Positions 25,929 through 35,618 of a stretch of 64,000 nt of DNA are shown one piece after another. The notes beneath the pieces were generated by a model, which ran no database searches, was not told the DNA's origin, and was given only the letters and a program-made list of their open reading frames with translations. The position numbers were made by a program, and so were the translations under genes. Position 1 is the first letter of the stretch; each line of letters opens with the position of its first letter. Origin of the DNA: Oleiphilus sp. (GTDB lineage: Bacteria; Pseudomonadota; Gammaproteobacteria; Pseudomonadales; Oleiphilaceae). The stretch lies in the NCBI GenBank assembly GCA_006212045.1, contig PZPK01000002.1, positions 1 through 64,000 on the forward strand, given 5' to 3'.

Positions 25929-27383
25929 ATGACAGATAAGATTCCGGTTAAACATATCGAACCAGGTACGCAAAAGCTGGAAGTCTATGGCGGCGACTCG
26001 GTTCAATCCGGCGTCACCAAATCTGTTGCCCTTTATGCCGCGCGCAATAAGATCTACGTCAAGAAAATCAAAGGCTTCTTCCAGCGCATCCGACGGCTTT
26101 CGCTATGGATGTTGATGATTCTGTATTTCTCCATCTGCTGGATCTCTGTGAACGGCCAGCAACTGGTGCACTTTGATCTGCCCAACCGAAAGTTCCACCT
26201 TTACGGCATTACCTTCTGGCCCCAGGATTTTGTGCTACTTGCTCTGGCACTGATCATCTGTGCCTTCGGCCTGTTTTTTATTACGACCCTGTTCGGGCGT
26301 GTCTGGTGCGGCTATACCTGCCCCCAAACCGCATGGACCTTTATTTTCATGTGGATCGAAGAAAAGGTTGAAGGCAGTCGAAATCAGCGTATGAAACTGG
26401 ACAAGTCCGGCAATTCATTCGATAAAATACGAAAAAAAACAACCAAACATGCGCTTTGGATACTGGTCGCTTTTGGCACAGGACTCACCTTTGTCGGCTA
26501 CTTCTACCCCATCAGAGAGCTGGTTCCCGATTTACTGGCTTTTGAGAATGTTGGCGGCTGGACCTACTTCTGGATCGGCTTCTTTACGGTGGCGACCTAT
26601 CTCAATGCCGGTTGGGTGCGTGAGCAGGTCTGTCTGTATATGTGCCCCTATGCCCGTTTCCAGTCGGTCATGTTCGACTCCGATACCTTAATCGTGTCCT
26701 ATGACAAGGACAGAGGTGACCCGCGGGGCAGTCGAAAACGTCAGGTAGACCACAAAGAGCAAGGGCTCGGTGATTGCGTGGACTGCGGCATGTGCGTGCA
26801 GGTGTGTCCAACGGGGATCGACATTCGGGATGGTCTGCAATACGAGTGTATCGGCTGTGCACTGTGCATCGATGCCTGCGATTCGGTGATGGAAAAAATG
26901 CACTATGATCCGGGGCTGATCAGTTACACCACCGAAATGCGTTTACGCGGCAAAATCAGTCATATTCTTCGCTCTAAGTCGATCGCTTATGCGGTAGTTC
27001 TGGTATTGATGATCGGCGCCTTTAGCGCCATGATATGGACGAGAGTCCCCTTGCAGATTGACGTGATCAAGGATCGCGGCGGCCTCTATCAGATGACCGG
27101 CATGGGGCAAATCGAAAATTCCTATGAGCTGAAGATCATGAATATGTCCGACCAGGACCATGTCTTCAATGTCAGCGTCTCCGGTCTTGACGGCTTGTCG
27201 ATTACCACGCCAACGCAGGTGGCTGTCAGTTCCGGCGAAATCTATAGCCTGCCTACAAGTGTAGAGGTGGATCCTCGCAAGATGGAGACCTCAAACTACA
27301 CCATCGAATTCAAGGTGGAAGCAGAAGATGACAGTACACTGGTCAACGTTTCCGAAAGTCGCTTCCTTGGCCAACCGGAATAA
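25929..27383 (+). CDS. ccoG: cytochrome c oxidase accessory protein CcoG (FixG/RdxA)
   Basis: Membrane-bound 4Fe-4S protein of 484 residues; CcoG has been shown in other bacteria to reduce Cu(II) to Cu(I) for cbb3 assembly. About five membrane helices, the RVWCGYTCPQT and YMCPYARFQ motifs, and a bacterial ferredoxin domain starting at C283 (CVDCGMCVQVCPTG, then CIGCALCIDACD) are present. The C-terminal ~100 residues form an immunoglobulin-like periplasmic domain. It begins the maturation half of the operon. Confidence 0.96.
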   Translation: MTDKIPVKHIEPGTQKLEVYGGDSVQSGVTKSVALYAARNKIYVKKIKGFFQRIRRLSLWMLMILYFSICWISVNGQQLVHFDLPNRKFHLYGITFWPQDFVLLALALIICAFGLFFITTLFGRVWCGYTCPQTAWTFIFMWIEEKVEGSRNQRMKLDKSGNSFDKIRKKTTKHALWILVAFGTGLTFVGYFYPIRELVPDLLAFENVGGWTYFWIGFFTVATYLNAGWVREQVCLYMCPYARFQSVMFDSDTLIVSYDKDRGDPRGSRKRQVDHKEQGLGDCVDCGMCVQVCPTGIDIRDGLQYECIGCALCIDACDSVMEKMHYDPGLISYTTEMRLRGKISHILRSKSIAYAVVLVLMIGAFSAMIWTRVPLQIDVIKDRGGLYQMTGMGQIENSYELKIMNMSDQDHVFNVSVSGLDGLSITTPTQVAVSSGEIYSLPTSVEVDPRKMETSNYTIEFKVEAEDDSTLVNVSESRFLGQPE

Positions 27384-27418
27384 ACCGTAGCATTCAACCT
27401 AATGGCAGATAGCACAAG

Positions 27419-27916
27419 ATGTTAAAGACTGAAGAGATCAAACCCTGGTACCGACAACGCTGGTTGTGGTTCATACTGAGCATCCCCATATGCTCGGTCA
27501 TACTAAGTAGCATCATGGTGTTTGTTGCCGTCAAGGGTAAGGATTCACTCGTCAGTGACAATTACTACAAGGACGGCATGGAGATCAATCAGACCATCGA
27601 ACAGGATATACGGGCACGAGAGCTGGGCCTGCGCCCGCGGGTTACCATCACTGAAGATGGCATGGCACTCATGAAGTTCGAATCTGACGCTGTTACCCAG
27701 CAACCTTCTGTGACCTTGAAGATCATCCACCCGACCCTTTCCGAGCGTGACATTTCGGTCAAGCTGCTGCCGACCGAAAAGGCGTACATCGGAGACATTC
27801 CGAATGGCCTGTCCGGCCGGCATTATCTGGATGTATATGCTTATGACCGATCCTGGCGTATTCGCGAAGAAGTGCAGTTACCCTTGGCAGAGTACACCTT
27901 GTCCCCCGGCAACTAG
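27419..27916 (+). CDS. ccoH: FixH/CcoH family protein
   Basis: A 165-residue membrane protein of the FixH family needed for cbb3 assembly. One N-terminal helix (about 13-36, WLWFILSIPICSVILSS) and a beta-rich periplasmic domain with DNYYKDGMEINQ, the family signature. It lies between ccoG and ccoI with short gaps, in the standard ccoGHIS order. Confidence 0.92.
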   Translation: MLKTEEIKPWYRQRWLWFILSIPICSVILSSIMVFVAVKGKDSLVSDNYYKDGMEINQTIEQDIRARELGLRPRVTITEDGMALMKFESDAVTQQPSVTLKIIHPTLSERDISVKLLPTEKAYIGDIPNGLSGRHYLDVYAYDRSWRIREEVQLPLAEYTLSPGN

Positions 27917-27930
27917 GGAGCGGCTCTCCG

Positions 27931-30408
27931 ATGACAGATGCGCAGACTGCGCAAGATCAGGTCCAACAGACGGAAGCAAATTGCTTCCATTGTGGGGAAC
28001 GCATCTCTCCGGGATTTCGGGCAGAACTCAAAATTCATGATGAGCACCGCCCATTCTGTTGCTACGGCTGCCTGGCTATCGCGGAAACCATTGTCACAGG
28101 TGGCCTGGATAATTTTTACAGCCACCGTACCGAGCTTGCGCGCAAGCCCAGTGATTTTGACGAAAGCCAGATTGCGGAACTAAAGCTGTACGATGACCCT
28201 GAACTGCAACAGGAGTTCGTGTTCAGTGAAGAGCAGGATGGTTCGACTTGCCAGCAAGCCGCTCTCAGCATTTCCGGCATTACCTGCGCAGCCTGTATCT
28301 GGCTATTGGAGCAGGAGGTCAATCGGCTGGAAGGGGTTGTCAGTTTTTCGGTTAACCACACCAGCCACAAAGCGCAGCTTGTATGGCGGCAGGACCAGAC
28401 TCCGCTCAGTGCCATCCTGATTGATATCCGAAAGCTTGGCTATCAGGGTTTGCCTTACCACGAAGATCAGGTAAAGGCACAATTGCACAAGGAAAGACGC
28501 AGCGCCCTGTTCCGGATTGCTGTCGCGGGTATCGCGACCATGCAGAACATGATGTTTTCGGTGCCGCTGTATCTGGGGGTTTATTCCGGCATCGACAGTG
28601 ATTTCCTGTCTCTGTTTCGCTGGGTCAGTCTGCTGATGTCGCTGCCCGTCGTTGGCTTCGCAGCCCTGCCCTTCTTTCGAGCGGCGATTCGCGCACTGAA
28701 AATCCGCCAACTCAACATGGACGTGCCGGTTTCGCTGGCGATTCTGGGGGCTTTTGCTGCCAGCGCCTACATCACCATGTTCACGACGGCCAGCCTCGAA
28801 TCCGATGTCTATTTCGATTCCGTTGCAATGTTTACCTTTTTCCTCCTGCTTGGCCGTTATCTGGAAATGCAGACCCGCCACCGACATCTCAATAGCGATG
28901 CCGAAATGTCTGAGTTGCTGCCAGCAACGGCGACGCGGGTGTCTGATATCGAGCAGCAAGAAGAACAAAGCATTCCCGCACACAAGATCCGAACCGACGA
29001 TCTGCTGTTGATCAGACAGGGACAAATCGCCCCGGCAGACGGCGTCTTGATCGAAGGAGAAAGTCAGTTTGATGAATCGGCACTGACGGGCGAGTATCTA
29101 CCCGTGCTCAAATCCGTCAATGCCGAGATCCATGCGGGAACGGCCAATGTCGAGAATACGGTTATCATACGTGTGACCGCGCCCCCCAAACACAGTCGTG
29201 TTGCCGCCATTGTTCGCCTGCTGGACAATGCACACGCCACCAAGCCTCGTACCGTGGAACTGGCAGATAGTCTTGCCAGCTATTTCGTGGCCTTTGTACT
29301 CTGCGCAGCGGCGCTCAGTGGCTTGTATTGGAGCCTGACTGATCCCAACCATGCCTTTGCCATCGTGTTGGCGGTGCTTGTTGTCACCTGCCCCTGCGCC
29401 CTCTCACTGGCTACGCCGACTGCCCTGACCGCCGCCAACACGGCATTGCGACGCAAGGGCTTTTTAATCACAAAAGCCCATGTACTCGAAGCCCTCAGCG
29501 AAACAGATGATCTCATCTTTGACAAAACCGGCACCCTGACAGAAGGTAAACTGGAACTCTACGAAACCAATATATACGGGCGCTACAATGAGGGTCAGGC
29601 GCTGGCAATTGCAGCGGCTCTTGAAGCCCATTCAAGCCACCCGATTGCAAAAGTTTTTCTGCCGTTCCAATCCATCAAGGCCAAAAACGTGCGCTCTGAA
29701 CTTGGCAAGGGTATTTGCGGGCAAGTCAACGGGCGCGACTACTGGCTAGGCACCTACGATTATGCAGTCAAGCAGAGTGCCAATGACGAAGCGAATGCAA
29801 AAAAGCACTTCACACCGCATGCCGGCCATGGCATTTATCTCGGCGATGGGCGACAGATTCTGGCTCGCTTTCTACTGAAGGACAAAGTCCGCCAAGATGC
29901 CAAAGAGGTGGTTAAACAGCTGCAAAAGACCGGCATGGAAGTACATATTCTCAGCGGAGACCATGAGTTTTCAGTGCGCCATACGGCGCTGGAGCTTGGT
30001 ATCAAGACTTTTGCCGCAGGCGAGTCTCCCAGTGAAAAGCTGGACTATGTCAAGGCACTTCAAGCCGCCGGCCGAAATGTCACCATGGTCGGCGATGGCA
30101 TTAACGATCTTCCGGTGCTGTCCGGGGCGCGCTTATCCATCGCCATGGGCGGCGCCAGTGATCTTACCAAACTTAACTCGGATGCCATTCTTCTGAATGA
30201 AAACCTGTCTGCGCTGGCCACGGCATTTATTACCAGCAGACATGGGCGTACAATTATTAAACAGAACATCGCCTGGGCGCTGCTGTACAATCTGGCCATG
30301 CTGCCCCTGGCTGCAGTTGGCGCAGTGCCTCCCTATTTTGCAGCACTTGGCATGTCATTGAGCTCCCTGATCGTGGTTTTTAACTCTTTACGCCTGAAAA
30401 AACGCTGA
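27931..30408 (+). CDS. ccoI: copper-translocating P-type ATPase CcoI (FixI)
   Basis: An 825-residue P1B-type ATPase that exports Cu(I) toward the periplasmic face for the cbb3 CuB centre. The N-terminus has a Cys-rich region (CFHCGE, then CCYGCLA) and a heavy-metal domain with C119-A-A-C122. Eight helices follow, with the transport motif C487-P-C489. The phosphorylated Asp is D531 in DKTGTLTEGK, and GDGINDLPVL is the hinge motif. Context identifies it as CcoI rather than a detoxifying CopA. Confidence 0.96.
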   Translation: MTDAQTAQDQVQQTEANCFHCGERISPGFRAELKIHDEHRPFCCYGCLAIAETIVTGGLDNFYSHRTELARKPSDFDESQIAELKLYDDPELQQEFVFSEEQDGSTCQQAALSISGITCAACIWLLEQEVNRLEGVVSFSVNHTSHKAQLVWRQDQTPLSAILIDIRKLGYQGLPYHEDQVKAQLHKERRSALFRIAVAGIATMQNMMFSVPLYLGVYSGIDSDFLSLFRWVSLLMSLPVVGFAALPFFRAAIRALKIRQLNMDVPVSLAILGAFAASAYITMFTTASLESDVYFDSVAMFTFFLLLGRYLEMQTRHRHLNSDAEMSELLPATATRVSDIEQQEEQSIPAHKIRTDDLLLIRQGQIAPADGVLIEGESQFDESALTGEYLPVLKSVNAEIHAGTANVENTVIIRVTAPPKHSRVAAIVRLLDNAHATKPRTVELADSLASYFVAFVLCAAALSGLYWSLTDPNHAFAIVLAVLVVTCPCALSLATPTALTAANTALRRKGFLITKAHVLEALSETDDLIFDKTGTLTEGKLELYETNIYGRYNEGQALAIAAALEAHSSHPIAKVFLPFQSIKAKNVRSELGKGICGQVNGRDYWLGTYDYAVKQSANDEANAKKHFTPHAGHGIYLGDGRQILARFLLKDKVRQDAKEVVKQLQKTGMEVHILSGDHEFSVRHTALELGIKTFAAGESPSEKLDYVKALQAAGRNVTMVGDGINDLPVLSGARLSIAMGGASDLTKLNSDAILLNENLSALATAFITSRHGRTIIKQNIAWALLYNLAMLPLAAVGAVPPYFAALGMSLSSLIVVFNSLRLKKR

Positions 30409-30412
30409 CCCT

Positions 30413-30625
30413 ATGGAAATTCTCTACATCCTGATTCCGGTTTCTTTGATTTTGGTCGCGCTCGCCATTGCCATATTTGGCTGGGCGGTCAAGAGCGGCC
30501 AGTATGATGATCTGGAAGGTCCTGCACACAGCATATTGTATGATGATGACGCTGATATGATTCCAGGGAAGGATAATGCCTCATCCGGAAAATCATCGGG
30601 CAACACCAAACCAAAGCAGGAATAG
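30413..30625 (+). CDS. ccoS: cbb3-type oxidase assembly protein CcoS
   Basis: A 70-residue single-helix protein (residues 3-24), followed by the conserved WAVKSGQYDDLEGPAHSILYDDD of CcoS and a polar tail. CcoS is required for insertion of cofactors into the oxidase in other bacteria. It starts 4 bp after ccoI, so translation is probably coupled. Confidence 0.93.
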   Translation: MEILYILIPVSLILVALAIAIFGWAVKSGQYDDLEGPAHSILYDDDADMIPGKDNASSGKSSGNTKPKQE

Positions 30626-30656
30626 CGCTTGGTGAACCCACAGCGACATATGCACC

Positions 30657-31328
30657 ATGCTTGATCCGGCCCCACTTGCCTCCGCCCTTCTGCTTGGACT
30701 ACTCGGTTCCGCCCACTGCCTCGGCATGTGCGGAGGACTCGTCGGTGCGCTCGGCCTGAAGCAACGGGATGCCGGACAATCCAGCTATTTGCTGGCCTAC
30801 AATACCGGCCGTATCATCAGTTATGTGATCGCCGGACTGATTGTCGGCAGCTTTGGCTTCTGGCTCAGCAGACAACTGGGCGAGGCATTTTTTCTGCGCT
30901 ACCTCGCCGCTATCATACTGATATTGCTGGGTTTCTATCTGGGCCAGTGGTTCAACGGTCTGGCCCCGATAGAAAAGCTCGGCAGCCACATCTGGAAGCG
31001 GATACAGCCCTGGTCCCGAAACTTCCTGCCGATCAAATCAAATGCTGCGGCGATCATGGTGGGGATGGTCTGGGGTTGGCTGCCCTGCGGACTGGTCTAC
31101 TCTGCCCTGATCTACGCCAGCGCTGCGACTACACCATTAATGGCTGCACTAACGATGTTATGTTTCGGGCTTGGTACCCTGCCATCCATGCTGGCGACAG
31201 GTCTGTTTTCGGAAAGATTAACGCGCCTGGTGACCCGGCGCTGGTTTCGTTCCGGGACTGGCGTGCTGATGATTGCCTATGGCGTCTGGTCACTCCCTTT
31301 CGTACATGCCTTCGCGATCGGGCATTAA
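30657..31328 (+). CDS. TauE/SafE-like membrane protein in the cco cluster
   Basis: A 223-residue integral membrane protein with about six helices, related to the sulfite exporter TauE/SafE group. The start LLLGLLGSAHCLGMCGGLVGA and the motif WGWLPCGLVYSAL are typical of the members found after ccoS, which carry Cys/Met residues (HCLGMCGG) suggestive of metal or thiol handling. It probably ends the operon; a role in copper delivery or oxidase maturation is an inference from position. Confidence 0.85.
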   Translation: MLDPAPLASALLLGLLGSAHCLGMCGGLVGALGLKQRDAGQSSYLLAYNTGRIISYVIAGLIVGSFGFWLSRQLGEAFFLRYLAAIILILLGFYLGQWFNGLAPIEKLGSHIWKRIQPWSRNFLPIKSNAAAIMVGMVWGWLPCGLVYSALIYASAATTPLMAALTMLCFGLGTLPSMLATGLFSERLTRLVTRRWFRSGTGVLMIAYGVWSLPFVHAFAIGH

Positions 31329-31336
31329 TGCCCGAT
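31317..31336. terminator. palindrome at the end of the cco operon
   Basis: ATCGGGCA-TTAA-TGCCCGAT is a perfect 8-bp stem with a TTAA loop that includes the stop codon of the TauE/SafE-like gene. The following GCATTTGC is only weakly T-rich, so termination may be partial. It sits between convergent genes and could serve both strands. Confidence 0.5.
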
Positions 31337-31352
31337 GCATTTGCACCCTCTT

Positions 31353-32264
31353 TCAGGGCTGCACAAAATTGACGACCTGAACGGTATCCTCCGGTTTATC
31401 GGGACCCGGCGCCGATGAAGATACATGGTGGTCCAGCTCAAACTCATAGGGCTTGCGCTCGCCACTTCGATCCAACACCAAGTGTTCGAAATCAAACAAC
31501 TCCCGGTCTGCCAGCTGCGAAGGCGCAACATTCTGCAAAGCACTGAAAATCGCCTCAATTCTGGACGGGTGCTGTTTTTCCCAGCCCTGCAACATTTGCT
31601 TGATCATTTGCCGTTGCAGGTTTTCCTGGGAGCCGCAGAGATTGCAGGGAATAATCGGGTATTCCATGATTTCCGCAAACCGGGCAATGTCTTTCTCACG
31701 ACAGTAAGCCAGTGGACGAATCACGATATTGCGTTTGTCATCAGATAGCAGTTTGGGCGGCATCGCTGACAGTTTTGATCCATGAAACATGTTCAGAAAC
31801 ATGGTTTCCACAATATCATCCTTGTGATGCCCCAAAGCGATTTTAGTGGCGCCAATATCCTCTGCAAAGGAATACAGCGTGCCCCGACGAAGACGCGAAC
31901 ACAGACCGCAAGTGGTCTTGCCTTCGGGAATCTTGGATTTGACGATGGAATAGGTATCGCGATCGACGATGTAATATTCGATCCCCAGTTTTTCAAGATA
32001 GTCCGGTAGCACATGTTCTGGAAACCCCGGCTGCTTCTGGTCCAGATTCACAGCAATAAGTTCAAAATCGATCGGTGCACTCTTCTGAAGATTCATCAAT
32101 ATTGTCAACATGGTATAGCTGTCTTTGCCACCAGACAGACAAACCATGACACGGTCTCCGGCCTCCACCATCTTATAGTCCGCGATGGCTCGCCCCATGC
32201 CGCTGCGCAGGCGCTTCTGTAATTTGTTGAATTCGTACTTATCTGCACCCAGCAAGGATTGCAT
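31353..32264 (-). CDS. ttcA: tRNA 2-thiocytidine(32) synthetase
   Basis: Adds sulfur to cytidine 32 of certain tRNAs with ATP and a 4Fe-4S cluster, about 303 residues. The PP-loop is [12 protein letters not shown] near residue 44. Two CxxC motifs for the cluster are [10 protein letters not shown] and CNLCGSQ. The ATG at 32264 has GAGG 5 nt upstream; a GTG at 32270 is the alternative. It is convergent with the cco operon. Confidence 0.96.
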   Translation of the reverse strand: MQSLLGADKYEFNKLQKRLRSGMGRAIADYKMVEAGDRVMVCLSGGKDSYTMLTILMNLQKSAPIDFELIAVNLDQKQPGFPEHVLPDYLEKLGIEYYIVDRDTYSIVKSKIPEGKTTCGLCSRLRRGTLYSFAEDIGATKIALGHHKDDIVETMFLNMFHGSKLSAMPPKLLSDDKRNIVIRPLAYCREKDIARFAEIMEYPIIPCNLCGSQENLQRQMIKQMLQGWEKQHPSRIEAIFSALQNVAPSQLADRELFDFEHLVLDRSGERKPYEFELDHHVSSSAPGPDKPEDTVQVVNFVQP

Positions 32265-32365
32265 ATACACCTCAAAGCAATATAGGAAACCGGTCCTGTT
32301 TCGGGACTGATCAAAAAAGCGGCGGAATTATAACGGATTCAGCCAGCCAGCGCATAGCCATTACC

Positions 32366-32557
32366 CTATTCATTTTCAGTTCGAACGCTGACTGAAATGT
32401 GCTCCTGATCTTCCACAGCCAGATGCACAATGATCGGACGGCAGCATACGAAGCAGTCTTCAGTGTATTCCTGCTCAGCCACAGAACAGTCTACCAACAG
32501 TTCAATGCGCTCCCCGCAATAGGGACAATGCACATCTCGGGTCTCCAGTAACGACAT
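32366..32557 (-). CDS. CPXCG-motif cysteine-rich protein
   Basis: A 63-residue protein with two cysteine pairs, CPYCGE and CFVCCRP, typical of the small CPXCG family and probably binding zinc. Function unknown. It is divergent from the DnaJ-related gene. Confidence 0.85.
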   Translation of the reverse strand: MSLLETRDVHCPYCGERIELLVDCSVAEQEYTEDCFVCCRPIIVHLAVEDQEHISVSVRTENE

Positions 32558-32626
32558 ATACGCGAACCTCTTTCGTTAATATGTTTTGGCCTTGCCTTCG
32601 GCCGTTCAACGCGCTAGCGTGCAAAC

Positions 32627-33211
32627 ATGGATATTCTGGACCCCATTATCAAAGCACTGGACGATTATACGCTCGCCCATCCGGTGTCTCGCGAACATGA
32701 CATGATCAAATGGCTTTCGGCGCAAGGCATTTCGCCGTTTCCACAGTTTGACCTAAAATATAGCCGATCCCTGTTTAGTGCACATTTTTTGCTGAAACAT
32801 TGCCTGTATCAATTGCAACGCAGCGGCCTGAAAACCGAATCCTTTGTGTTGTTTATTTCATCGATCCGCATTACGCGACAGCCCTATTATCCCTGGGCGG
32901 CAGCCACTGCCAGTCATGATCCAGTGCGGGAGTACTATCTAAACATTGACCATTATTTTGAAACAACCGAGCAGGAAGTGAATGACTTGCTCGACGGATT
33001 CTGGCAACGCTTTCTTTTGCGTGACGACAAAGCACAGGCCCTGGCCGTGCTCGAACTTGATTCGGAGGCCAGTATCAAGGAGATCATGGGGGCCTACCGA
33101 CGACTGGCACAGATTCATCACCCCGATAAAGGCGGCGCGGTCGCCGACTTTCTTAGAATCCAGGCCGCCCGGGACTTACTCGCAGGCGCGACCAAAGGGC
33201 GCCAACTGTAA
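32627..33211 (+). CDS. DnaJ-related protein
   Basis: A 194-residue protein with an N-terminal DnaJ-related domain (about 1-125) and a C-terminal J-domain (about 140-194) that retains HPD in IHHPDKGG. The J-domain should stimulate an Hsp70 partner; the N-terminal domain is typical of a gammaproteobacterial family of unknown clients. The J-domain is at the C-terminus, unlike classical DnaJ. Confidence 0.88.
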   Translation: MDILDPIIKALDDYTLAHPVSREHDMIKWLSAQGISPFPQFDLKYSRSLFSAHFLLKHCLYQLQRSGLKTESFVLFISSIRITRQPYYPWAAATASHDPVREYYLNIDHYFETTEQEVNDLLDGFWQRFLLRDDKAQALAVLELDSEASIKEIMGAYRRLAQIHHPDKGGAVADFLRIQAARDLLAGATKGRQL

Positions 33212-33275
33212 ACTGAAGTAAATTATGGCGTAACAGGTCCCAACTAGTGCGCACAAGCGACCTTCCCCCCTTCTC

Positions 33276-33293
33276 TGTTACAAAGCAGTAACA
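33276..33293. promoter_or_regulatory. perfect dyad upstream of the PEP-CTERM gene
   Basis: TGTTAC-AAAGCA-GTAACA is a perfect 6-6-6 inverted repeat about 160 bp before the PEP-CTERM start, in the 242-bp gap after the DnaJ-related gene. It looks like an operator for a dimeric regulator. No sigma-54 promoter with the strict GG-N10-GC spacing was found in this gap. Confidence 0.45.
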
Positions 33294-33453
33294 TAAAATT
33301 ACCTCATCTTTGCACTTCCCAGCGTCTGGTTACGATCCCGGTGATGGAAGAAACGCAAAAGGATGTAGCAAGAAAATCCGGCAATTTGAATATTTGTTTA
33401 TCCGAGATGCCTTAATTCGTGTTTTGCAGTTATCGAGTAGTTTGAGGATCCAT

Positions 33454-34116
33454 ATGAAAACTTTTCTGAAAAAGCTTGTTTGCGCATCAGCATTGAGCGC
33501 ACTCACTTTCAGCGCCCATGCGCTGGTCATTGATTTCACCGACGCTTCTGTCTGGGGAACCGGAGGCACAACGCCCGCCTCACAAACCTACAGCTATGGT
33601 CACCATAACTTGACGGTTACGATTCAGTCGAATCTGGGAACCTACACCAATACCCGCTATGACGGTTCCGCAACTGGAGCCTGTGGCGCTTACGGCCTGG
33701 CATGTGACCGTGACGGTATTGGCGTGACTGACGATGAATTGAGCTACGGCCAGGAGTGGCTCGAAGTCTCTTTTTCCCAAGCCGTAGACCTGAGTGAGCT
33801 GGCCTTTCTGGACCTGTTCAGTCGCACGGGTAGCGATCCTTATGCTGAAAATGCCGAAGCCGCTTTTTACTCCGAGTTGGCCTTCAACGGCTCACAGCGC
33901 TATACCGGTACAGCCAACAATGACGGCGAAGGTTTTTTTGTCGCCGATGTCGGTGGCCTGAACGACATTACCAGTATCAGCTTTATCGCAACTGCGCCGC
34001 GTAACTCGGACTTTGCAGTGGCTGCAATCACACTTGCTGACGTGCCGGAACCGGCTTCCATTGCGCTGCTTGGCATCGGACTGCTGGGTTTGAGACTGGC
34101 ACGCAAATACAGCTAG
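33454..34116 (+). CDS. PEP-CTERM sorting-domain protein
   Basis: A 220-residue exported protein. It has a signal peptide (about 1-23, ending near SAHA), a beta-rich passenger domain with several Asp/Gly/Asn-rich turns, and a C-terminal PEP-CTERM signal: VPEPASIALLGIGLLGL then basic residues ARKYS. Exosortases recognise and process such tails. GAGG 6 nt before the ATG at 33454 decides the start; the longer open frame upstream has no signal peptide. The prsK/prsR/prsT cluster at the right edge of the window belongs to the same system and may control this gene. Confidence 0.9.
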   Translation: MKTFLKKLVCASALSALTFSAHALVIDFTDASVWGTGGTTPASQTYSYGHHNLTVTIQSNLGTYTNTRYDGSATGACGAYGLACDRDGIGVTDDELSYGQEWLEVSFSQAVDLSELAFLDLFSRTGSDPYAENAEAAFYSELAFNGSQRYTGTANNDGEGFFVADVGGLNDITSISFIATAPRNSDFAVAAITLADVPEPASIALLGIGLLGLRLARKYS

Positions 34117-34130
34117 CGGTTACCAGTTCC

Positions 34131-34163
34131 AAAAAAAAAACGAGGCTTGATGCCTCGTTTTTT
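34131..34163. terminator. bidirectional terminator between the PEP-CTERM gene and cysS
   Basis: An A run, CGAGGC-TTGAT-GCCTCG (34141-34157) and a T run form a symmetrical hairpin that can terminate both the PEP-CTERM transcript and the convergent cysS transcript. Confidence 0.93.
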
Positions 34164-34206
34164 ATGCCCTGAATCCGGCTTTCAATGACTGCCACCCAGC
34201 GATTGA

Positions 34207-35616
34207 CTACTGCCGACGCCAGGTCGTACCGCCTTTGCCGTCATCCAGCACGATACCCTGCTCGGCCAGCACATCACGAATGCGATCAGACTCAGCCCAA
34301 TCCTTGTTCTCACGTGCGGTTTTTCTGCGTAAGATCCATGCTTCGATCTCGGCATCGGGCATGCCATCCGTCGTGGTACCCCGGAAGTACTGCTCCGGAT
34401 CGGTTTGCAGAATACCCAGCACATCGCCCATTTCCCTGAGCGTTGCGGCCAGTATTCGCACCTGATCAGACGCTTCTTTCTGACGCGCAATATTCAGAGC
34501 TTTCACCAGTTCAAACATCACCGCCAGCGCTTCAGGTGTATTGAAGTCGTCGCTCATTGCCGCTTTAAAGCGCTCGGTATATTCCGAAGACAGTTCTTTG
34601 CCCTCAAAGTCTTCAGGCTCTAAACCCCTGATAGCCTGATAAAAACGATCCAACGCACTTTGTGCTTCCGCCAGACTGGATTCGGAATAATCCACTTGCG
34701 AACGATAATGGCTGGAGATCAGGAAATAACGAATCACTTCGGCCGAATACTTTTCCAGCACTTCCCGGATGGTGAAAAAGTTACCGAGGGATTTGGACAT
34801 TTTCTCTTTGTTAACCCGCACAGCCCCGGCATGCATCCAGACATTTACATAAGTTTTACCGGTGGCACCTTCTGACTGCGCAATTTCGTTTTCATGATGA
34901 GGGAACTTGAGGTCCGGTCCACCGCCATGAATGTCGAAGGTGTCGCCCAGACAACAGGTCGACATGGCGGAACACTCGATATGCCAACCCGGACGCCCCT
35001 TGCCCCAGGGTGAGTCCCAACTGGCCTCGCCTTCTTTGGCGGCCTTCCACAAGGCAAAATCCAGAGGATTCTGTTTCTGCACTTCGACATCCACTCGCGC
35101 GCCAGCCTGCAGATCTTCCACTTTCTTTTTGCTTAAACGGCCATAGGCCTCAAACTTGTCAATGGCATAGTAGACATCGCCATTCTCGGCCGCATAGGCA
35201 TAACCTTTTTCAATCAGGGTTTCGATCATGGCAATGATCTGCCCCATGTGGGCGGTTGCCCTCGGTTCCTGATCCGGCGGCAAAACCGAAAGTGCCCGCT
35301 CGTCTTCATGCATGGCGTCGATAAAGCGCGCCGTCAAGTCCTCGAAGGGCTCTCCGTTTTCCGCTGCACGGGCAAAAATCTTGTCATCAACATCGGTAAT
35401 ATTACGAATATAAGTGACGTCGTAGCCGATGTGTCTCAGAAAACGGGTAATCACATCAAAGCCGACCATGACACGGGCATGGCCGATATGGCAGTAGTCA
35501 TAGACCGTCATGCCGCAGACATACATGCGCACTTTATTGGGCTCAATGGGCTGAAAGCGCTCTTTTTTGCCCGAAAGCGTGTTGTAGATACTCAGGGTCG
35601 TGTTATCTGAAACCAT
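34207..35616 (-). CDS. cysS: cysteine-tRNA ligase
   Basis: Class I aminoacyl-tRNA synthetase for cysteine, about 469 residues. The HIGH motif is [12 protein letters not shown], the KMSKS motif is [10 protein letters not shown], and the zinc ligands include [15 protein letters not shown] and HHENE. The ATG at 35616 is preferred; an in-frame GTG at 35634 would overlap the glnS stop codon and is the alternative. It follows glnS directly and is probably co-transcribed with it. Confidence 0.96.
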   Translation of the reverse strand: MVSDNTTLSIYNTLSGKKERFQPIEPNKVRMYVCGMTVYDYCHIGHARVMVGFDVITRFLRHIGYDVTYIRNITDVDDKIFARAAENGEPFEDLTARFIDAMHEDERALSVLPPDQEPRATAHMGQIIAMIETLIEKGYAYAAENGDVYYAIDKFEAYGRLSKKKVEDLQAGARVDVEVQKQNPLDFALWKAAKEGEASWDSPWGKGRPGWHIECSAMSTCCLGDTFDIHGGGPDLKFPHHENEIAQSEGATGKTYVNVWMHAGAVRVNKEKMSKSLGNFFTIREVLEKYSAEVIRYFLISSHYRSQVDYSESSLAEAQSALDRFYQAIRGLEPEDFEGKELSSEYTERFKAAMSDDFNTPEALAVMFELVKALNIARQKEASDQVRILAATLREMGDVLGILQTDPEQYFRGTTTDGMPDAEIEAWILRRKTARENKDWAESDRIRDVLAEQGIVLDDGKGGTTWRRQ

Positions 35617-35618
35617 AC

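Noticed and set aside
33212-33453. sigma-54 promoter for the PEP-CTERM gene
   Set aside because: The closest candidate has GG and GC 11 bases apart instead of 10; all other GG positions fail.
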